This document shows, piece by piece, positions 11,983-23,448 of a stretch of 64,000 nucleotides of DNA (the first letter of the stretch is position 1; each line of letters begins with the position of its first letter). Where the stretch lies: contig NC_057861.1 in assembly GCF_019393635.1 (NCBI RefSeq), positions 663,336,232 through 663,400,231 of the forward strand. Reading direction: 5' to 3'. Both the position numbers and the translations under genes were made by a program. The notes beneath the pieces are model-generated. The model had not been told where the DNA came from, did no database searches, and saw nothing but the letters and a program-made list of their open reading frames with translations. Origin of the DNA: Dromiciops gliroides. Its lineage: Eukaryota > Chordata > Mammalia > Microbiotheria > Microbiotheriidae.

Positions 11983-12577
11983 CCTTCTATATTTCTTTAT
12001 ATATATATATATAATTTTTAAAATTATGAATAGAATTTTATTTTCCAAAATATATGTAAAAACAAAATTTTAACATCAATTTTTAAAAAAACTTTGTGTT
12101 CCAACTTCTCTTCCCCCCTCCATTCCCAACCCCCCACAAGAACTCAAGCAATTCAAAAGAACTTATACATGAGTAGTCATGGAAAAATTCCCATATTAGC
12201 AAGTTATGAGAGAAAACAGTCAAAAAAATACAAAACTTCAGATTAAGGAATTGTCAAAGAGGAAATGAAAAAAAAATTAAAATGTGTTTCCATCTGTTTT
12301 CAGATACTATCAGTTCTTTCTCTGCAGATGAGCTGAAATCTTCATAAGTCTTTCAGGGTTATATTGGATCATTGCCTTGCTGAAAATAACCACATGCTTC
12401 CCAGCAGATCATCTTATACTATTGCTGTTGTTTTGTATACAGTACATTTCACTCTGCTTCAGTTCATGTAGGTCTTTCCAGGTTTTTCTGATAGTATCCT
12501 GCTTATCATAACCTTTATATAGTACCTTAAGCTTGACAGAGAATTTTCTTCCTAAAAGCCCAGCAAAGTAGGTACCA

Positions 12578-12736
12578 CATGGGCAGCTAGGTGGCGCAGT
12601 GGACAGAGCATGGGCCCTGGAGTCAGGAGGACCGAAGCTCAAATCTGGCCTCAGAAACTCAGCACCCACTAGCTGCACCACCCTAGGCAAGCCACTCAAC
12701 CCCAACCGCCTCACAAAACAAAATAAAACAAAACAA
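12578..12736 (+). repeat. WSINE1-like SINE
   Basis: The copy is full length from GGGCAGCTAGGTGGCGCAGT to an AAAATAAAACAAAACA tail, with a 13-base duplication AAAGTAGGTACCA at 12565-12577 and 12737-12749. It was inserted into the 3' part of the HAL1. Confidence 0.95.
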
Positions 12737-13454
12737 AAAGTAGGTACCATGAGTTTTGCCATTATAATCAATCATCATAACTATTTCCCTCCATCCCACT
12801 CCCTTCCCATGACATTTACTCTATCTTTTTACCTATTCCTCCTCAGAGGTGTTTTACTTCTGACTATCCTCTCCCTTGCTATGCACTCCCTTTTTCTGTC
12901 CTTGCTTCCTTATCCTCTTCCCCTCCTACTTTCCTGCAGGGTTAAATACATTGCTCCTCCCAATTGGGTATGAAAGCTATTCCGTCCATGAGCCCACTCC
13001 AATGAGATCAGGGTCCCTGAGCTAATTCTGTGTTCTAAATTTTTCTTCCTCCCTTCCTCCTCAACCCTCCCTATGGGATCAAGCAATTCAATATGCCATA
13101 TTGGTGCAGTAATGCAGAACATCTTCATTCTCCTTAAAAGTGTTTTGCTTTTTACTGCTCTCTCCCCCAATATGTCCTTTCCTCCCTCCCTTCTCCTCCC
13201 CCTTTTCTCCCTCCCCCCCCAGGGCAAAAATATATTACTACATCTACTTGAGTATGGATGCTAGTCCTTCTTTGATCCAATTCTGATGATATTAAGGTTC
13301 ACTCATTCCTCAACTCTATCGCCCTCTTCTACTATCCTCCATAAGCTTTCTTCTTGTTTCTTTCATGAACTACCTCTCCCCAGACCATCTCTCCCCTTTT
13401 CTCTCCCCCAGTTTATTCCTCCTATACCTCAACCCTATTTTAATGATGTCATCA

Positions 13455-13567
13455 TGGATTAGTTAGGTGGCACAGTGGACAAAGCACCAGCCCTGGACCC
13501 AGGAGGCTCCAAGCCCAAATCCAGTCCCCAGACATAAGACACCCCACCCTGTCTGCCCACAAGGAAC
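13455..13567 (+). repeat. Ancient SINE fragment carried inside HAL1 (antisense to it)
   Basis: A SINE head and body are readable (TTAGGTGGCACAGTGGACAA, GCACCAGCCCTGGACCCAGG, CAGACATAAGACACC), but the CORE centre is missing. The same shortened fragment, in the same place and orientation relative to HAL1, occurs in the copy at 63325-63437. It is therefore part of the HAL1 lineage rather than a private insertion. Confidence 0.75.
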
Positions 13568-13739
13568 AAAACATAAATGCTTTACATATATCAACCCTTC
13601 ATATTCAGTTCAGCCCTGTCTTCTGTGAATTTCTTACTGAGATAGTTCTTATGATTTCAAAGTATTATATTCCCATGTAGGAATGTAAACAGTTTGATCT
13701 TTTAATATCCCTCATGAAGTCTTTTTCCTGTTTACCTTT

Positions 13740-14733
13740 TTATGGTTCTCCAGGATCTTGTATTTGAAAGTCAAATTTTCTATTCAGTTCAGGTCTTTTC
13801 ATCACAAATGCTTGAAAGACCTCTTTCTCATTGAAATCCCATTTTTGCCTCTGAAAGATTATACACAGTTTTGCTGGGTACGTGATTTTTGGCTGAAGTC
13901 CCAGTTCCTTTGCCCTCTGGAATATCATATTCCATGCCCTTCGGTCCTTTAATAGAGAAGCTGCTAGATCTTGCTTTATCCTTATTGGAGCTCCACGGTA
14001 TTTAAATTCCTTTTTTCTAGCTACTTGCAGTATTTTCTCCTTTACCTGGGAGTTCTGGAATTTGGCTATAATATTCCTGGAGGTTTTCCTTTTGGGATCT
14101 CTTTCAGGAGGTGATTGGTGGATTCTTTCAATTTCTACTTTAGCTTCTGCTTCTAGAATATCAGGGCAATTTTCCCTCACAATCTCTTGGAGGATGTTGT
14201 CTAAGCTTTTGTTTTGGTCATGGTTTTCAGGTAGTCCAATGATTTTCAAATTATCTCTCCTAGATTTATTTTCTAGGTCAGCTGTTTTTCCAAGGAGATA
14301 TTTCACATTGCCTTCTATTTTTTTCATTCAACTGGATTTGCTTTACTGTGTCTTGGTTTCTCATAAGGTCACTACCTTCCATTTGTTCAATCTTAATTCT
14401 TAGGCAGTTATTTTCATCAGATATTTTTTTAATCTCCTTTTCCATTTGGATTTTCAAGCTGTTGACTTTTTTCTCATCACTCTCCTGCATCACTCTCATT
14501 TCCCTTTCCATTTTTTCCTCCTTTTCTCTACATCTTCTTTCTATTTCTCCTACTTTCTCTTCAAAGTCCCTTTTGAGAGCTTCCATGGCCTGAGACCAGT
14601 TCATATTTCTCTTGGAAGCTTTGGATGTTGGAGCTTTGACCCTGTTATTATCTTCTTCTTTTGAGGTTGTATTGTGGTCTATCTTACCCCCAAAGAAGTT
14701 CTTGATGGTCTTCTGCTTTCTCTGCCTACTCAT
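13740..14733 (-). pseudogene. HAL1 ORF1 (RNA-binding ORF1p-like), one frameshift
   Basis: The start ATG at 14733 opens MSRQRKQKTIKNFF. Residues about 45-130 are a heptad-rich, charged coiled coil (KRDFEEKVGEIERRCREKEE, then MEREMRVMQE). After a one-base slip in an A7 run (14318-14324) a second frame continues with the RRM-like RRDNLKIIGLPE, and then the C-terminal domain with RAWNMIFQRAKELGLQPKIT and a stop at 13740. This order (coiled coil, RRM, C-terminal domain) is that of L1 ORF1p, which trimerises and coats its own RNA; about 330 codons in all is the usual size. Apart from the slip the frame is open, so the copy is fairly young. HAL1 elements are known to depend on L1 ORF2 supplied in trans. 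Confidence 0.85.
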
Positions 14734-15524
14734 CCTGGCTTACTATTTCTTCACTTTTAACTCCTTCTTAAAGTGTGGCTCTGCTTTCAAGACACACCGT
14801 TCAAGCTACAGCGTGACCCTGGGGATGGTTGGGCTTCTTTTCAGCCTGCCTGGCCTCACTTTCATTTGATTTTAACCTCTCCACTGGGAGTGATGGGGGG
14901 GAGGAGGGGGGGAGCTGCTTCTTGGCTCCACTCCAGTTCTCAGCTTCAGAGGGTCCCAGATGTTTTGGGTTGAGAGGGGGCAGGCTTTAATCTCACCTGG
15001 CCTGTTCTCAGGTCCAGAAATAACCTCAGGCCTACTTTACTAAGCAATCAACCAGCAAAGCTTTCTGTGGTGTGGTTCCCAGCTTCTAATGAGACTGCTC
15101 CCCTGCTCCCCTCCCCCATCTGGGTCTCCCACAACTCAGGATTTCTTCCTGGTTCCCTGCTGTGGTGGGACAGTCGAATCTTTCCCCCCAGTCCACTGGT
15201 ACCCCTGCACTTACCTCCTCAGGCCAGCCATTCAGTCCGACTGCGCGTGTGCTTGGTTCCAGAAGATGCTGGTGCTGCAGCCAATTCAGAGGCACTGGGG
15301 CAAATTCCTCTGGCGGGTGTCTGGTGTGTCAGCCCGATTGCAGGGTTAGGCTTTATTTGTGGCCCAGCATGATCCCCTGAAATCTATCTATAGCCGGAGC
15401 AAACTCTCAGCCCGTATTTTTGTGTGTTTTCTGCCCCAAGGGTTCTTTTATTGCTATTTTTGGGGTGATTGTCTCAGGAGCCTTGTGGGTTTAATATTTT
15501 TCCTCCACCATCTTGGCTCCACCC
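14734..15524 (-). promoter_or_regulatory. HAL1/L1-type 5' UTR (internal promoter region)
   Basis: This is a GC-richer leader starting with GGTGGAGCCAAGATGGTGGA. L1-class 5' UTRs carry an internal promoter; GCCAAGATGG at the extreme 5' end resembles a YY1 site of the kind known in L1 leaders. The plus- and minus-strand frames of 60-100 codons here are shadows. It is collinear with 60498-61118. Confidence 0.7.
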
Positions 15525-15705
15525 CCTTCTATATTTCTTAATGATTGTATTAGCTCTTAAAGATTCAATTATATTCTCTAAGCTAATGATTCCAGATCTA
15601 CTTATCCAGTCCTACTATCTCTCTTGAACTCCATTGTTACATCCCAAATTGTCTATTGCACATCTCAAACTACAAATTTCAAATGTCTGAAATTGAACTT
15701 CTATA

Positions 15706-15744
<39 letters not shown>
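15706..15744. repeat. (CA)n microsatellite
   Basis: A pure dinucleotide run of about 19 units lies within the L2. Confidence 0.95.
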
Positions 15745-15749
<5 letters not shown>

Positions 15750-15917
15750 TACTGCAAGCCTTTACTCTTCCTGATTTCTCTGTTAGTATAGATTGTACCA
15801 CCACACTCCCAGAAAAGTTTGTGACCCAGATGTCATTCTGTATTCCTCTCTCTGTCTTATTTTCACTATATTCAAACTATTGATGATTCCATTTGAGTCG
15901 ATATTCATAATGTCTCT

Positions 15918-15918
<1 letters not shown>

Positions 15919-15981
<63 letters not shown>
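15919..15981. repeat. (GATA)n microsatellite
   Basis: About 15 perfect tetranucleotide units lie within the L2. Confidence 0.95.
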
Positions 15982-16061
15982 TTCCCTTCCATCCTCTGAA
16001 CTATTACCCTAAAGCATGCCATCATCATCTAATTCCTGGAAAAATTGCCATATTCTGCTAC

Positions 16062-16205
16062 TTCTCTCTCTCCTCTCTCTCTCTCTGTCTCCATCTTTTT
16101 CTCTCTGTCTCTTTGTCTCTGTGTCTGTGTCTCTCTCTGTATCTCTGTCTCTCTGTGTCTGTGTCTGTCTGTCTATCTCTGTCTCTCTGTTTCTCTCTCT
16201 CTCGT
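16062..16205. repeat. (TC)/(TCTG) polypyrimidine-rich simple repeat
   Basis: A mixed TCTC and TCTG run produces repetitive charged frames on the minus strand, which are not genes. Confidence 0.9.
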
Positions 16206-16462
16206 ATATATGCCCTTTTAGCTGCCAAACTGATATTTCTAAAGTGCAAATAAACATATTACTCCTATACTCAGTAAACTCCAGTTACTTCCTATCACAT
16301 CAAATATAGCATCTTTTGTCATTGAAAACAATTCATAACCTTGACCTCTTTTACCTTTCCATTATTCTTAAAACTTACACCACCCCACCCTACATATGCT
16401 TTATGATCAAATGGGATTGGCTTCCATCTGTCTTATATAAATTATTGGGGAGCTAACTGTTT

Positions 16463-16652
16463 GGGTTTTTGTTTTGTTTTGTTTTGTTTGTTTTGTTTTG
16501 TTTGTTTGTTTTTTTAGTGAGGCAATTGGGGTTAAGTGACTTGCCCAGGGTCACACAGCTAATAAGTGTTAAGTGTCTGAGGCCGGATTTGAACTCAGGT
16601 ACTCCTGACTCCAGGGCCAGTGCTCTATCTACTGTGCCACCTAGCCGCCCCT
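16463..16652 (-). repeat. WSINE1-like SINE with TTTTG-rich tail
   Basis: A complete minus-strand SINE has its tail grown into a (GTTTT)n repeat. The 13-base duplication GAGCTAACTGTTT lies at 16450-16462 and 16653-16665. It was inserted into the L2. Confidence 0.95.
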
Positions 16653-16784
16653 GAGCTAACTGTTTTTAGCTAAGTTATTGCTACTTATAAATTAATGACT
16701 ATTGCAAAAGTTTAGGTATTAAGCATATATTATTAAATCAATTATACTATACTTCCTTCAATTCTCAATTAAAACATCATCTTC

Positions 16785-16950
16785 GGGGGCAGCTAGGTGG
16801 CAGAGTGAATAAAGCAGTGGCCCTGGATTCAGGAGGACCTGAGATCAAATCCGGCCTCAGACACTGGACACTTACTAGCTGTATGACCCTGGGCAAGTTA
16901 CTTAACCCTCATTGCCCTGCAAAAACAACAACAACAACAATAAAAACAAA
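16785..16950 (+). repeat. WSINE1-like SINE
   Basis: The full-length copy starts GGGGCAGCTAGGTGGCAGAG and ends in a (CAA)n-type tail. It splits the L2 3' region. Confidence 0.9.
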
Positions 16951-17199
16951 TTTCTTTTTAAAAAGTCCCTTGTCCCCTTTAATACTAATGTCTTCTGTTC
17001 CTTGTTTATCCTCATTTTATATTATATAATATATTTTGATTGCACGTAATTATCTATTTTCTCCCTCATTACACCCTAAGCTTATTGAGAACAAGAACTG
17101 CTTTTCCCATCTTTCTTTGTATCCTCAACACTAAGTATAGTACCTAGTACATAATAGGTTCTTATTAAATGATTATTGACTGGCATCCTTTACAGTAGT

Positions 17200-17560
17200 G
17201 CCAAAAATTTTCCAAATATATAGATTCATGTTATTCCCTTGTTTAAAAACCTTTATTGAGTCAGTCTGGAATAAAATATTAACTTTGTAGTCTTGCATTT
17301 AAGCCTTCACAACCTTACTTCAACTCAGTTTGGAAACTTTTTTTTTTCACTTTATTCTATCATGCATATTCCACTTTTCAATTAAACTAAACCACTTTAT
17401 TAATATTTCCAATTCTCTCCTGATTTCATGTACTTCCAAAGACTGTCCCCTGCATCTAAAACATATTCCACCTGACATCCTCAAGTAGGAATTCTTCTCT
17501 CCTACAAGGCTCAGCTATGCCACTAACTTCTCCTATAAAATTTTTCCTTAGCCCTCACTG
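17200..17560 (+). mobile_element. Second L2/CR1-type 3' fragment
   Basis: It resembles the L2 3' region again: AAGCCTTCACAACCTTACTT, then CTCCTACAAGGCTCAGCTAT and AAATTTTTCCTTAGCCCTCA. It is heavily decayed. Confidence 0.5.
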
Positions 17561-17562
17561 AA

Positions 17563-17565
<3 letters not shown>

Positions 17566-17633
<68 letters not shown>

Positions 17634-17712
17634 CATATATACATATATATACATATATACTTGCATATACATATATACATATATATATACATATACATAT
17701 ATATATATATCC
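17566..17712. repeat. (TC)n followed by (ATATAC)n
   Basis: About 65 bases of pure CT run directly into about 80 bases of ATATAC-like repeat. The minus-strand Arg-Glu and Tyr-Ile frames are artefacts. Confidence 0.95.
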
Positions 17713-17749
17713 TTTGATTTTTTTTTATTTTTGACATCCTACCTTGTAT

Positions 17750-18625
17750 CTTACTTCTGGGTTATGTCATAAACACCCTATTCAAGTGAATGCTAGTAAA
17801 TTGCCTCCCTGAAAATGTCATATGCACTCACTATAGTTTTATTTAAATATGCACTATTAAACTTTTATCTATTGCTTTCTTACATTTAGACAATCAACAA
17901 AGCAATAAATAATCCTTGAATTGTAGTGTTTTTGATTTCTGAAGTAACAATGTTTATACTGAAATTTTAAACAATAACTCCCCTTAAAGTGGTTCAAATT
18001 GGCTCTAGCACACCTCTGCTCCTAGTACTTAGTAACCTCATTTAGCTAAAAGTCAATATTCTATATCAGCATCATCTCTCCATTACTTAGCCTAGTGGCT
18101 TTGTCTATAGTAGTAGTTAATTTATATTATTTGTTAAATTTAACTGAATTCTACAATTACCATTTCTGCCTTTTCCACTTTTTTCTGTCTTCCTCTTTAT
18201 GGTAAATTTCATTTAAAAAAAAAGATGTCTATGTATGTATTATCACATTAACTGTTTTATTATTAGTCTTCCCCTCCTGTTTCCATTGAAAAATAATCTG
18301 CATGCCATGTGTACAAGGGCTTTTGTTTTCAGACTAATAATAACCCAAATATACCATTCTCAATTTCCAAAGCAAATTTCCAATATTGATTGGCATTTGA
18401 ATCATATCAATTTGTAGAGAACCTAATAATATAACATGACTTAATGTATTTAGTTTCTGTTCTCATAGGTTTCTATTGACCATCTACAAAAGAGAGCAAT
18501 GGTGTAGTCAGAAAAGACCTGGTTTTGCATCCTTATTCTGTTTCTCACTACCTATAAAGTTATGAGTGTGACAATCACTCTGAGCTGTTTTATCATCTAC
18601 AAAATAGGAATACTAATATCTATTA
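17750..18625. other. No recognisable gene
   Basis: AT-rich sequence without convincing repeats or coding features. Short frames such as 18235-18417 have no recognisable motif. Confidence 0.35.
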
Positions 18626-18629
18626 CAGA

Positions 18630-18850
18630 AAATAGCACAGTTTAGTGGCTAAAGAACCAGCCTCAGAGGCAGTATGATTCAGGCCCATTCAGGTCCATAG
18701 CTACTCTTGCTATGTGACCCTGGGTAACTTGCCCCAGGCAACTTTCTAAGAAATTTCAGGGTCAAAAAATTTTGTCAATCTGCATTTGTAGACAATTTCC
18801 TCATCAGGAGCTCCCTACACCAGTGAAAACACAGTTCCATAGGAGACCTA
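18630..18850 (+). repeat. Degenerate CORE-SINE with extended 3' part
   Basis: Remnants of the head (TAGCACAGTTTAGTGGCTAA), the CORE (TGCTATGTGACCCTGGGTAA) and a distinct 3' part (CTGCATTTGTAGACAATTTC, CCTCATCAGGAGCTCCCTAC) are visible. The last part also appears on the minus strand near 30820-30860. Confidence 0.6.
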
Positions 18851-19765
18851 TAGTATTAACCCTATTCATTTGTTGTTGTTTTTGAGAGAATGTAAATAAA
18901 ACATTTTGCAAAAATTTAAAACCAGTATTTCAGTTTCAGCTACTATTATGATTCTTCAATATTCTCACAACCAGGGGATTTGTTTCATTAATCATCTTGG
19001 GATTTTGATCAAATATCCAGACAGGCTTATTATGTGAAAGATAAATAACTATTTATAGTATTACATATTTTTCTTAAAAATTTTAAAATATTTATGAAGA
19101 TTCCACAAAAGCTCAATTGTATGTAGAAGTTAGGTATATTTCCCTTAAGCATAATTATACTTATGAGTTCATTGTGGAAGGAAGAAAATCAATCAAAGAA
19201 CAGTATATGTCAAAATTTAAGTCCTAAATATGGTAGGCATGGATTTTCCTCCAGTGAAATTTATTAGCAGTTAAAAATTTTTAGCATAACTATCCCAACA
19301 GTGAAAACAACCATGTGGATAGATAATACCTATAATCAAAACCACAGAATGAATTGACATTGATACCTCAATGTTAGGCAAATTGTATGCATGTCTAATA
19401 TACACACTGAAAACTGACAATGAACTAGACCCATAATTGAGTACTATAAAGGACAAAAGTTTGTTTATTTATGGGCTAGAGTGGGGGGTGTAGAATTGTC
19501 ATATTATTTGTGAGAAAAAAAACACTTAACTTTTTCATATCAATGTTATGGCAATACTATATATCTATAGACTATAAACTACCATATTTCTAAAAAACAA
19601 AACTATGACTCCACCAAAAAGCAAGTGTAGAGATAGATGGGGCAAAAGTTGTGTTAAAAAGATTATGACTTATTATAATTTATTACAATTTACATGTTAG
19701 CATTACATCTAACAAATGGTATAAAAGAGTATATTTGCTTCTGTAAATATGTTTAAATGATCTAA
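18851..19765. other. No recognisable gene
   Basis: AT-rich, apparently unique sequence. The 61-codon minus frame at 19271-19456 has no recognisable features. Confidence 0.35.
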
Positions 19766-20255
19766 GACAACTCTGAAGGACTTATGATGAAAAATGCTAT
19801 CATCCCCAGGGAAAGAACTAATGAAGACTGAATATATCAAAGACTGACCTTTTTTTAAAACTTTATTTTTCTTGGGATTTTATTTTGGTCTCGGTTTTCT
19901 TTTACAACATGACTAATATGGAAATATATTTTGCATGACTACACATGTATAACCTATATCAAATTGCTTGCCTTCTCAATGAGGGAGATGGGAAGGGAGG
20001 GAAAGAATTTGGAACTCAATTTTAAAAACAAATGTTGAAAATTGTTTTTAAATGCAATTGGGGGGAGGCAGGTAGGTGGCACATTGGATAAAGCACTAGC
20101 CCTGGATTCACAAGGACTTGAGTTCAAGTCTGGCCTCAGAAACTTGACACTTACTAGCTGTGTGACCCTGTCCAAGTCACTTAACCCTCATTGCCCCACA
20201 AAAGAAACAAAGAAAATAAAATAAAAAATAAATTTAATTGGAGAAAAAAATACTA
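19766..20255 (+). mobile_element. L1 3' UTR, split by a SINE
   Basis: The pieces GAAGGACTTATGATGAAAAATGC, ACAACATGACTAATATGGAA, GATGGGAAGGGAGGGAAAGA and AACAAATGTTGAAAATTG are those of the L1 3' UTR also seen at 40070-40430. A SINE at 20061-20230 divides its last 20 bases. Confidence 0.75.
20061..20230 (+). repeat. WSINE1-like SINE
   Basis: The head is GGCAGGTAGGTGGCACATTG and the CORE TGTGTGACCCTGTCCAAGTC, with a tail of mixed AAAGAAAATAAAATAAAA. Imperfect flanks (AATGCAATTGG and AATTTAATTGG) suggest the target site. Confidence 0.85.
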
Positions 20256-21135
20256 AATTAAAACAAAAATGTTATAAATGTTCATCAAAGAGATAGCTAA
20301 ATAAAGAAATTAGCTGGTCACAGAGTGAGAGTGAAGGATAATCAACCAGTAGCAATACACATGTTGCATTTGTAACCATAAAATTTTCTAAAGGAAGGCC
20401 TCCAACACACTGATTAAGATTCCTATAGAAGACTTCAAAGGGGGAAATGAACAAGAGCTGTCCACAAGGAGAGTGCAGGGAAAGCTTGCAAAACATAATA
20501 TAAAATGTAGTGATCAGTGCTATTACTGATCCACTGAAGACTTAAAGCATGATGGTCATGAGATTTCAGTAAGAATTTCTGACTTCTTCAGAGATTCTGA
20601 CATGTACCTAAATATCTGCCAAGTTCTTTACTTAGTTCTTAAGTTATTTCTATCAGAAAATGAAAGCACAGGGAGAATAAAAAGTGAAGGATTCCTAGGG
20701 ATTCTTTCTCTGCTCTTTTGTCTTTCAATTTATAACCCAACTGTTTTGAGTCACTGTGTGTATATATGGGTCTGGCAGTTGAAGGTGTGGGATAAGTCAA
20801 TTTAAGCCTGTCGATTCATAGATATAAACCTGTCATTTAATGTTCTCAGCTATTAGATATATGGAACTGTATAGTGCAAACCAAATTATACAGGTAAAAT
20901 ATTATTTTCTACTTTACTCACAAGTCTTACACTTTTTACCAAACTGAAAGCCAAGAGATGATAGGTTTATACCTCTATTTCTTTTCCCATGTTCTTGCCT
21001 TGCCATATCACAAAGGTATAGTGTGACACAGCTTGCCGACTGATTACCACTGAAAAAATGCCATTCCTTCCCCATTTGCAGTGGCCTTTACCTCCTGTAT
21101 GAATTCTATATGAAATTTTCCTTGCTACTTGTTGT
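20256..21135. other. No recognisable gene
   Basis: This appears unique. Frames at 20272-20496 and 20602-20805 have no recognisable domain. Confidence 0.35.
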
Positions 21136-21136
21136 T

Positions 21137-21380
21137 CTTTAGTCATTTCAGTCATATCTGAGTCTTCATGATCCCATTTGGGGTTTTCTTGCTGTAGTGG
21201 TTTGCCATTTCCTTTTCCAGCTCATTTTATAGATAGGGAAAGTGAGGCAAATGGCGTTAAGTGACTTGCCCAGGATCAAACCATTAGTAAGTGTCTGAGG
21301 CTAGATTTCAACTCATGAACATGAGTCTTCCTGATGTCAGACCCAGCACTCTATCTATCCACTGTGCCACCAGTTGCCCC
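21137..21380 (-). repeat. MAR1-type SINE
   Basis: The MAR1 3' half (TCCCATTTGGGGTTTTCTTG, GTGGTTTGCCATTTCCTTTT) and the CORE and head (AAGTGACTTGCCCAGGATCA through CACTGTGCCACCAGTTGCCC) are all present in reverse orientation. It is nearly complete. Confidence 0.85.
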
Positions 21381-22335
21381 TTGTTTTACTTTTTCACATA
21401 ACACTCCAAGGTGCACATCAGACAGAAATTTGTCACAATACACAATATGGAATCTGAAAAAAAATCTGTTGCATATGAAATTTAGCTTTTATTAATTACT
21501 TCTGTTTGTCAAGGACTTGAAAGCTAATTTAGCACATTTCTGAATCTGTGCATTGAAATAGAAATTGAATTACTCTCTCTGCCACCTCCCCCCAGCATGT
21601 GCAGTATTTTCAAAATGAAAATTCCTAATTCTCTTGATTATTGTGAATAACAACTCCAGCCACAAAAACTAAAAGGCAGCACCCACTATTTTTTTCTACT
21701 ACTCTCGCTTTCCTAGCAAAATAGCTATTAATTTCCCTGGTGCCTATCACCCTAGCACAGCAGGGTTCGTGCTTTATGTTTCAAATTCTGTTACTTAATA
21801 TCTAAAAGGCAGAAGGGAATCATTTGTATCCATTGAATTGCCTCACAGAGGGAGAAATAGCAAAATAAATTGACAAAGCAAATGTGTCTCATAGCCAGAA
21901 CCAACAGCACTTGTGAATGATCAAAAACTTTCACTGGATTTCAAACTGTTTACTTCCTCCCATAATGATGTTTTGTGCAGGAATTCAAGTCTACCCATTG
22001 ACAGTGAAAAGCAAAAAAAAAAAAATCCCTTTTGGACATCACCTTTTAAACATTAACTTATATTATTATGTCAGAGAAAAAGATTGAGTTTATGGTATGG
22101 AATATTAGGTCTATAAGGTGGCACTTGGTGTTGATCTGATTTTTTTTTTATTGTAAAATAAACAGGAAATGTAGTGAGGCATAATTCTATTACATCTGAC
22201 TTCCCAGAGAAATTTCTGGAAAAAAAGGCACTTTTGCAAAGGACATAAAGAATGTATTTATAAAATTTGGTCTCCATAATCAGAATTGACCAAAATATCA
22301 CAGATATACACAATTCCAAAAGGAGATCAAATCAA
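21381..22335. other. No recognisable gene
   Basis: Apparently unique sequence with a few A runs. The 82-codon minus frame at 22071-22319 lacks recognisable features. Confidence 0.35.
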
Positions 22336-22845
22336 AAATAGTCTGTGACTCCCTATTTCCTCTAACATAAAATATAAAATCCTCAATCTCAGCTTTAAAG
22401 TACCCCATAATCTGGCTCAATTTACCCCTCCAGGCTTACTTCATATTATTTTCCCCCACATGTTCCTCTTCCAGGCAAATTGCCCTGCTGGCTATTCCCA
22501 TACACATAACATTCTAAGTCTTCTCTTTGTACCTTTCTACTTGCCTGGAATAATCCCCCTTCTTACCTCCACCCCATTTATTATCCTCAGCTTACTTCAA
22601 AATATAAAGCAGTTGCCATCTTCCACATGAGGCTTTTGCAGATATCCCCACCTCTCCAACACCCTTCTGTTTCCTGGGCTCTCTCCCTCTTGAAATTAAT
22701 TTGTATTTATCTATGTAATGTTGTTTCATCTAGTAGAATGTAGTAAGTTCTTGAAGGCAGGGACCATTTCATTTTGTTTATTTGTTTTTGTATCCCTAGG
22801 GCCTAGCAAAATATTAGAGGCTTTAAATAAATGTGTAGCACACTT
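22336..22845 (+). mobile_element. L2/L3-type LINE 3' region
   Basis: Landmarks are TCCTCAATCTCAGCTTTAAA, CTACTTGCCTGGAATAATCC, GTTCTTGAAGGCAGGGACCA and TTTTGTATCCCTAGGGCCTA, ending with TTAAATAAATGTG. This is the recurrent 3' portion of ancient CR1-clade LINEs. Confidence 0.65.
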
Positions 22846-22909
22846 GTGATTTCTTTGCTATAATGAACTTTCATTTAGGGACCCTTACCGCTTGTAGATT
22901 GGCTTTCAC

Positions 22910-23070
22910 TCTACAACTTACAATCTGAGAGAGCTTACTGAAACCACTTCAAAGTTAAGTGAATTGCCAAAGATCACATGGAATATATATGTCTGAGGTA
23001 GGGCTTGAGCCAAGGTGTGACTGATTTCAAGGTTGATTCTCCACCTCCTATATTATGATGCCTTTTAGTC
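22910..23070 (-). repeat. Degenerate MIR/THER SINE
   Basis: The minus-strand CORE is recognisable (AAGTGAATTGCCAAAGATCA, GTCTGAGGTAGGGCTTGAGC). Both ends have decayed. Confidence 0.55.
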
Positions 23071-23448
23071 CTACCCTTTGTATATGGGAAATGATAAATA
23101 AATATTTCTTGTATCCAATTTAATTGTTGAAAAACAAAGCAACAGCTTGCTCTGTTTATTTTTGTCATTCATTAAAATATATAGATAACTTGAATTAAAA
23201 GTGGCTCCCCTGTATCAGAGAGACTTTTGAAAATACAAATGTGAACCATATTATCATTAGCTAAATAGATTTACAAGGGAGGAGCACATGCATATTTTCT
23301 CTATTGATGGATTTAAAGAATGTTTGCTGTTGCAGTCACAAAACTGATAAACTGAAGGATTTGAAAGCTTATCAAGTGCATTAGTGATCAGTGAGTAAAA
23401 CCTCTCTCATTTTATAAGGAAAAGGAAATTTAGTCCCTAAGAGGGCCA

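Larger units (their letters stand above)
11998..15524 (-). mobile_element. HAL1 (half-L1) with both ends, TSD 15 bp
   Basis: Perfect 15-base duplications CCTTCTATATTTCTT at 11983-11997 and 15525-15539 frame the element. Read on the minus strand it has a 5' terminus GGTGGAGCCAAGATGGTGGA, a 5' UTR of about 790 bases, ORF1 (14733-13740), a GA-rich region after ORF1 that includes an old antisense SINE fragment, and an L1-type 3' end (12540-11998) with only the last codons of an ORF2-like tail. There is no endonuclease or reverse transcriptase, which is the definition of HAL1. The 3' tail is AT-repetitive rather than pure A. A younger SINE sits at 12578-12736. Confidence 0.85.
11330..17175 (+). 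mobile_element. Old LINE2 (L2), opened by later insertions
   Basis: Interrupted L2 sequence can be followed: 11400-11845 (reverse transcriptase region; a decayed frame still reads NRCLYSSHSLLKCLQSGF), 15540-15700 (the segment after the catalytic motif with GATTCCAGATCTACTTATCC), 15980-16440 (CTCCAGTTACTTCCTATCAC region), 16665-16785 and 16955-17175 (3' end with AAGCTTATTGAGAACAAGAA and TTAAATGATTATTGACTGGC). SINEs, HAL1 and microsatellites account for the rest. Its many small changes place it among the oldest layers. Confidence 0.7.

Noticed and set aside
12409-12973. 120- and 124-codon frames on opposite strands
   Set aside because: They run through a SINE and the HAL1 3' region. Phrases such as LRPDLSFGPPDSRA recur wherever this SINE occurs and are its translation.
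15067-15372. 101-codon and overlapping frames
   Set aside because: All lie in the GC-richer HAL1 5' leader, in several frames at once, without coding signals.
16009-16257. Charged Arg/Glu/Asp-rich frames and their plus-strand partners
   Set aside because: They are products of the (TC)/(TCTG) tract.
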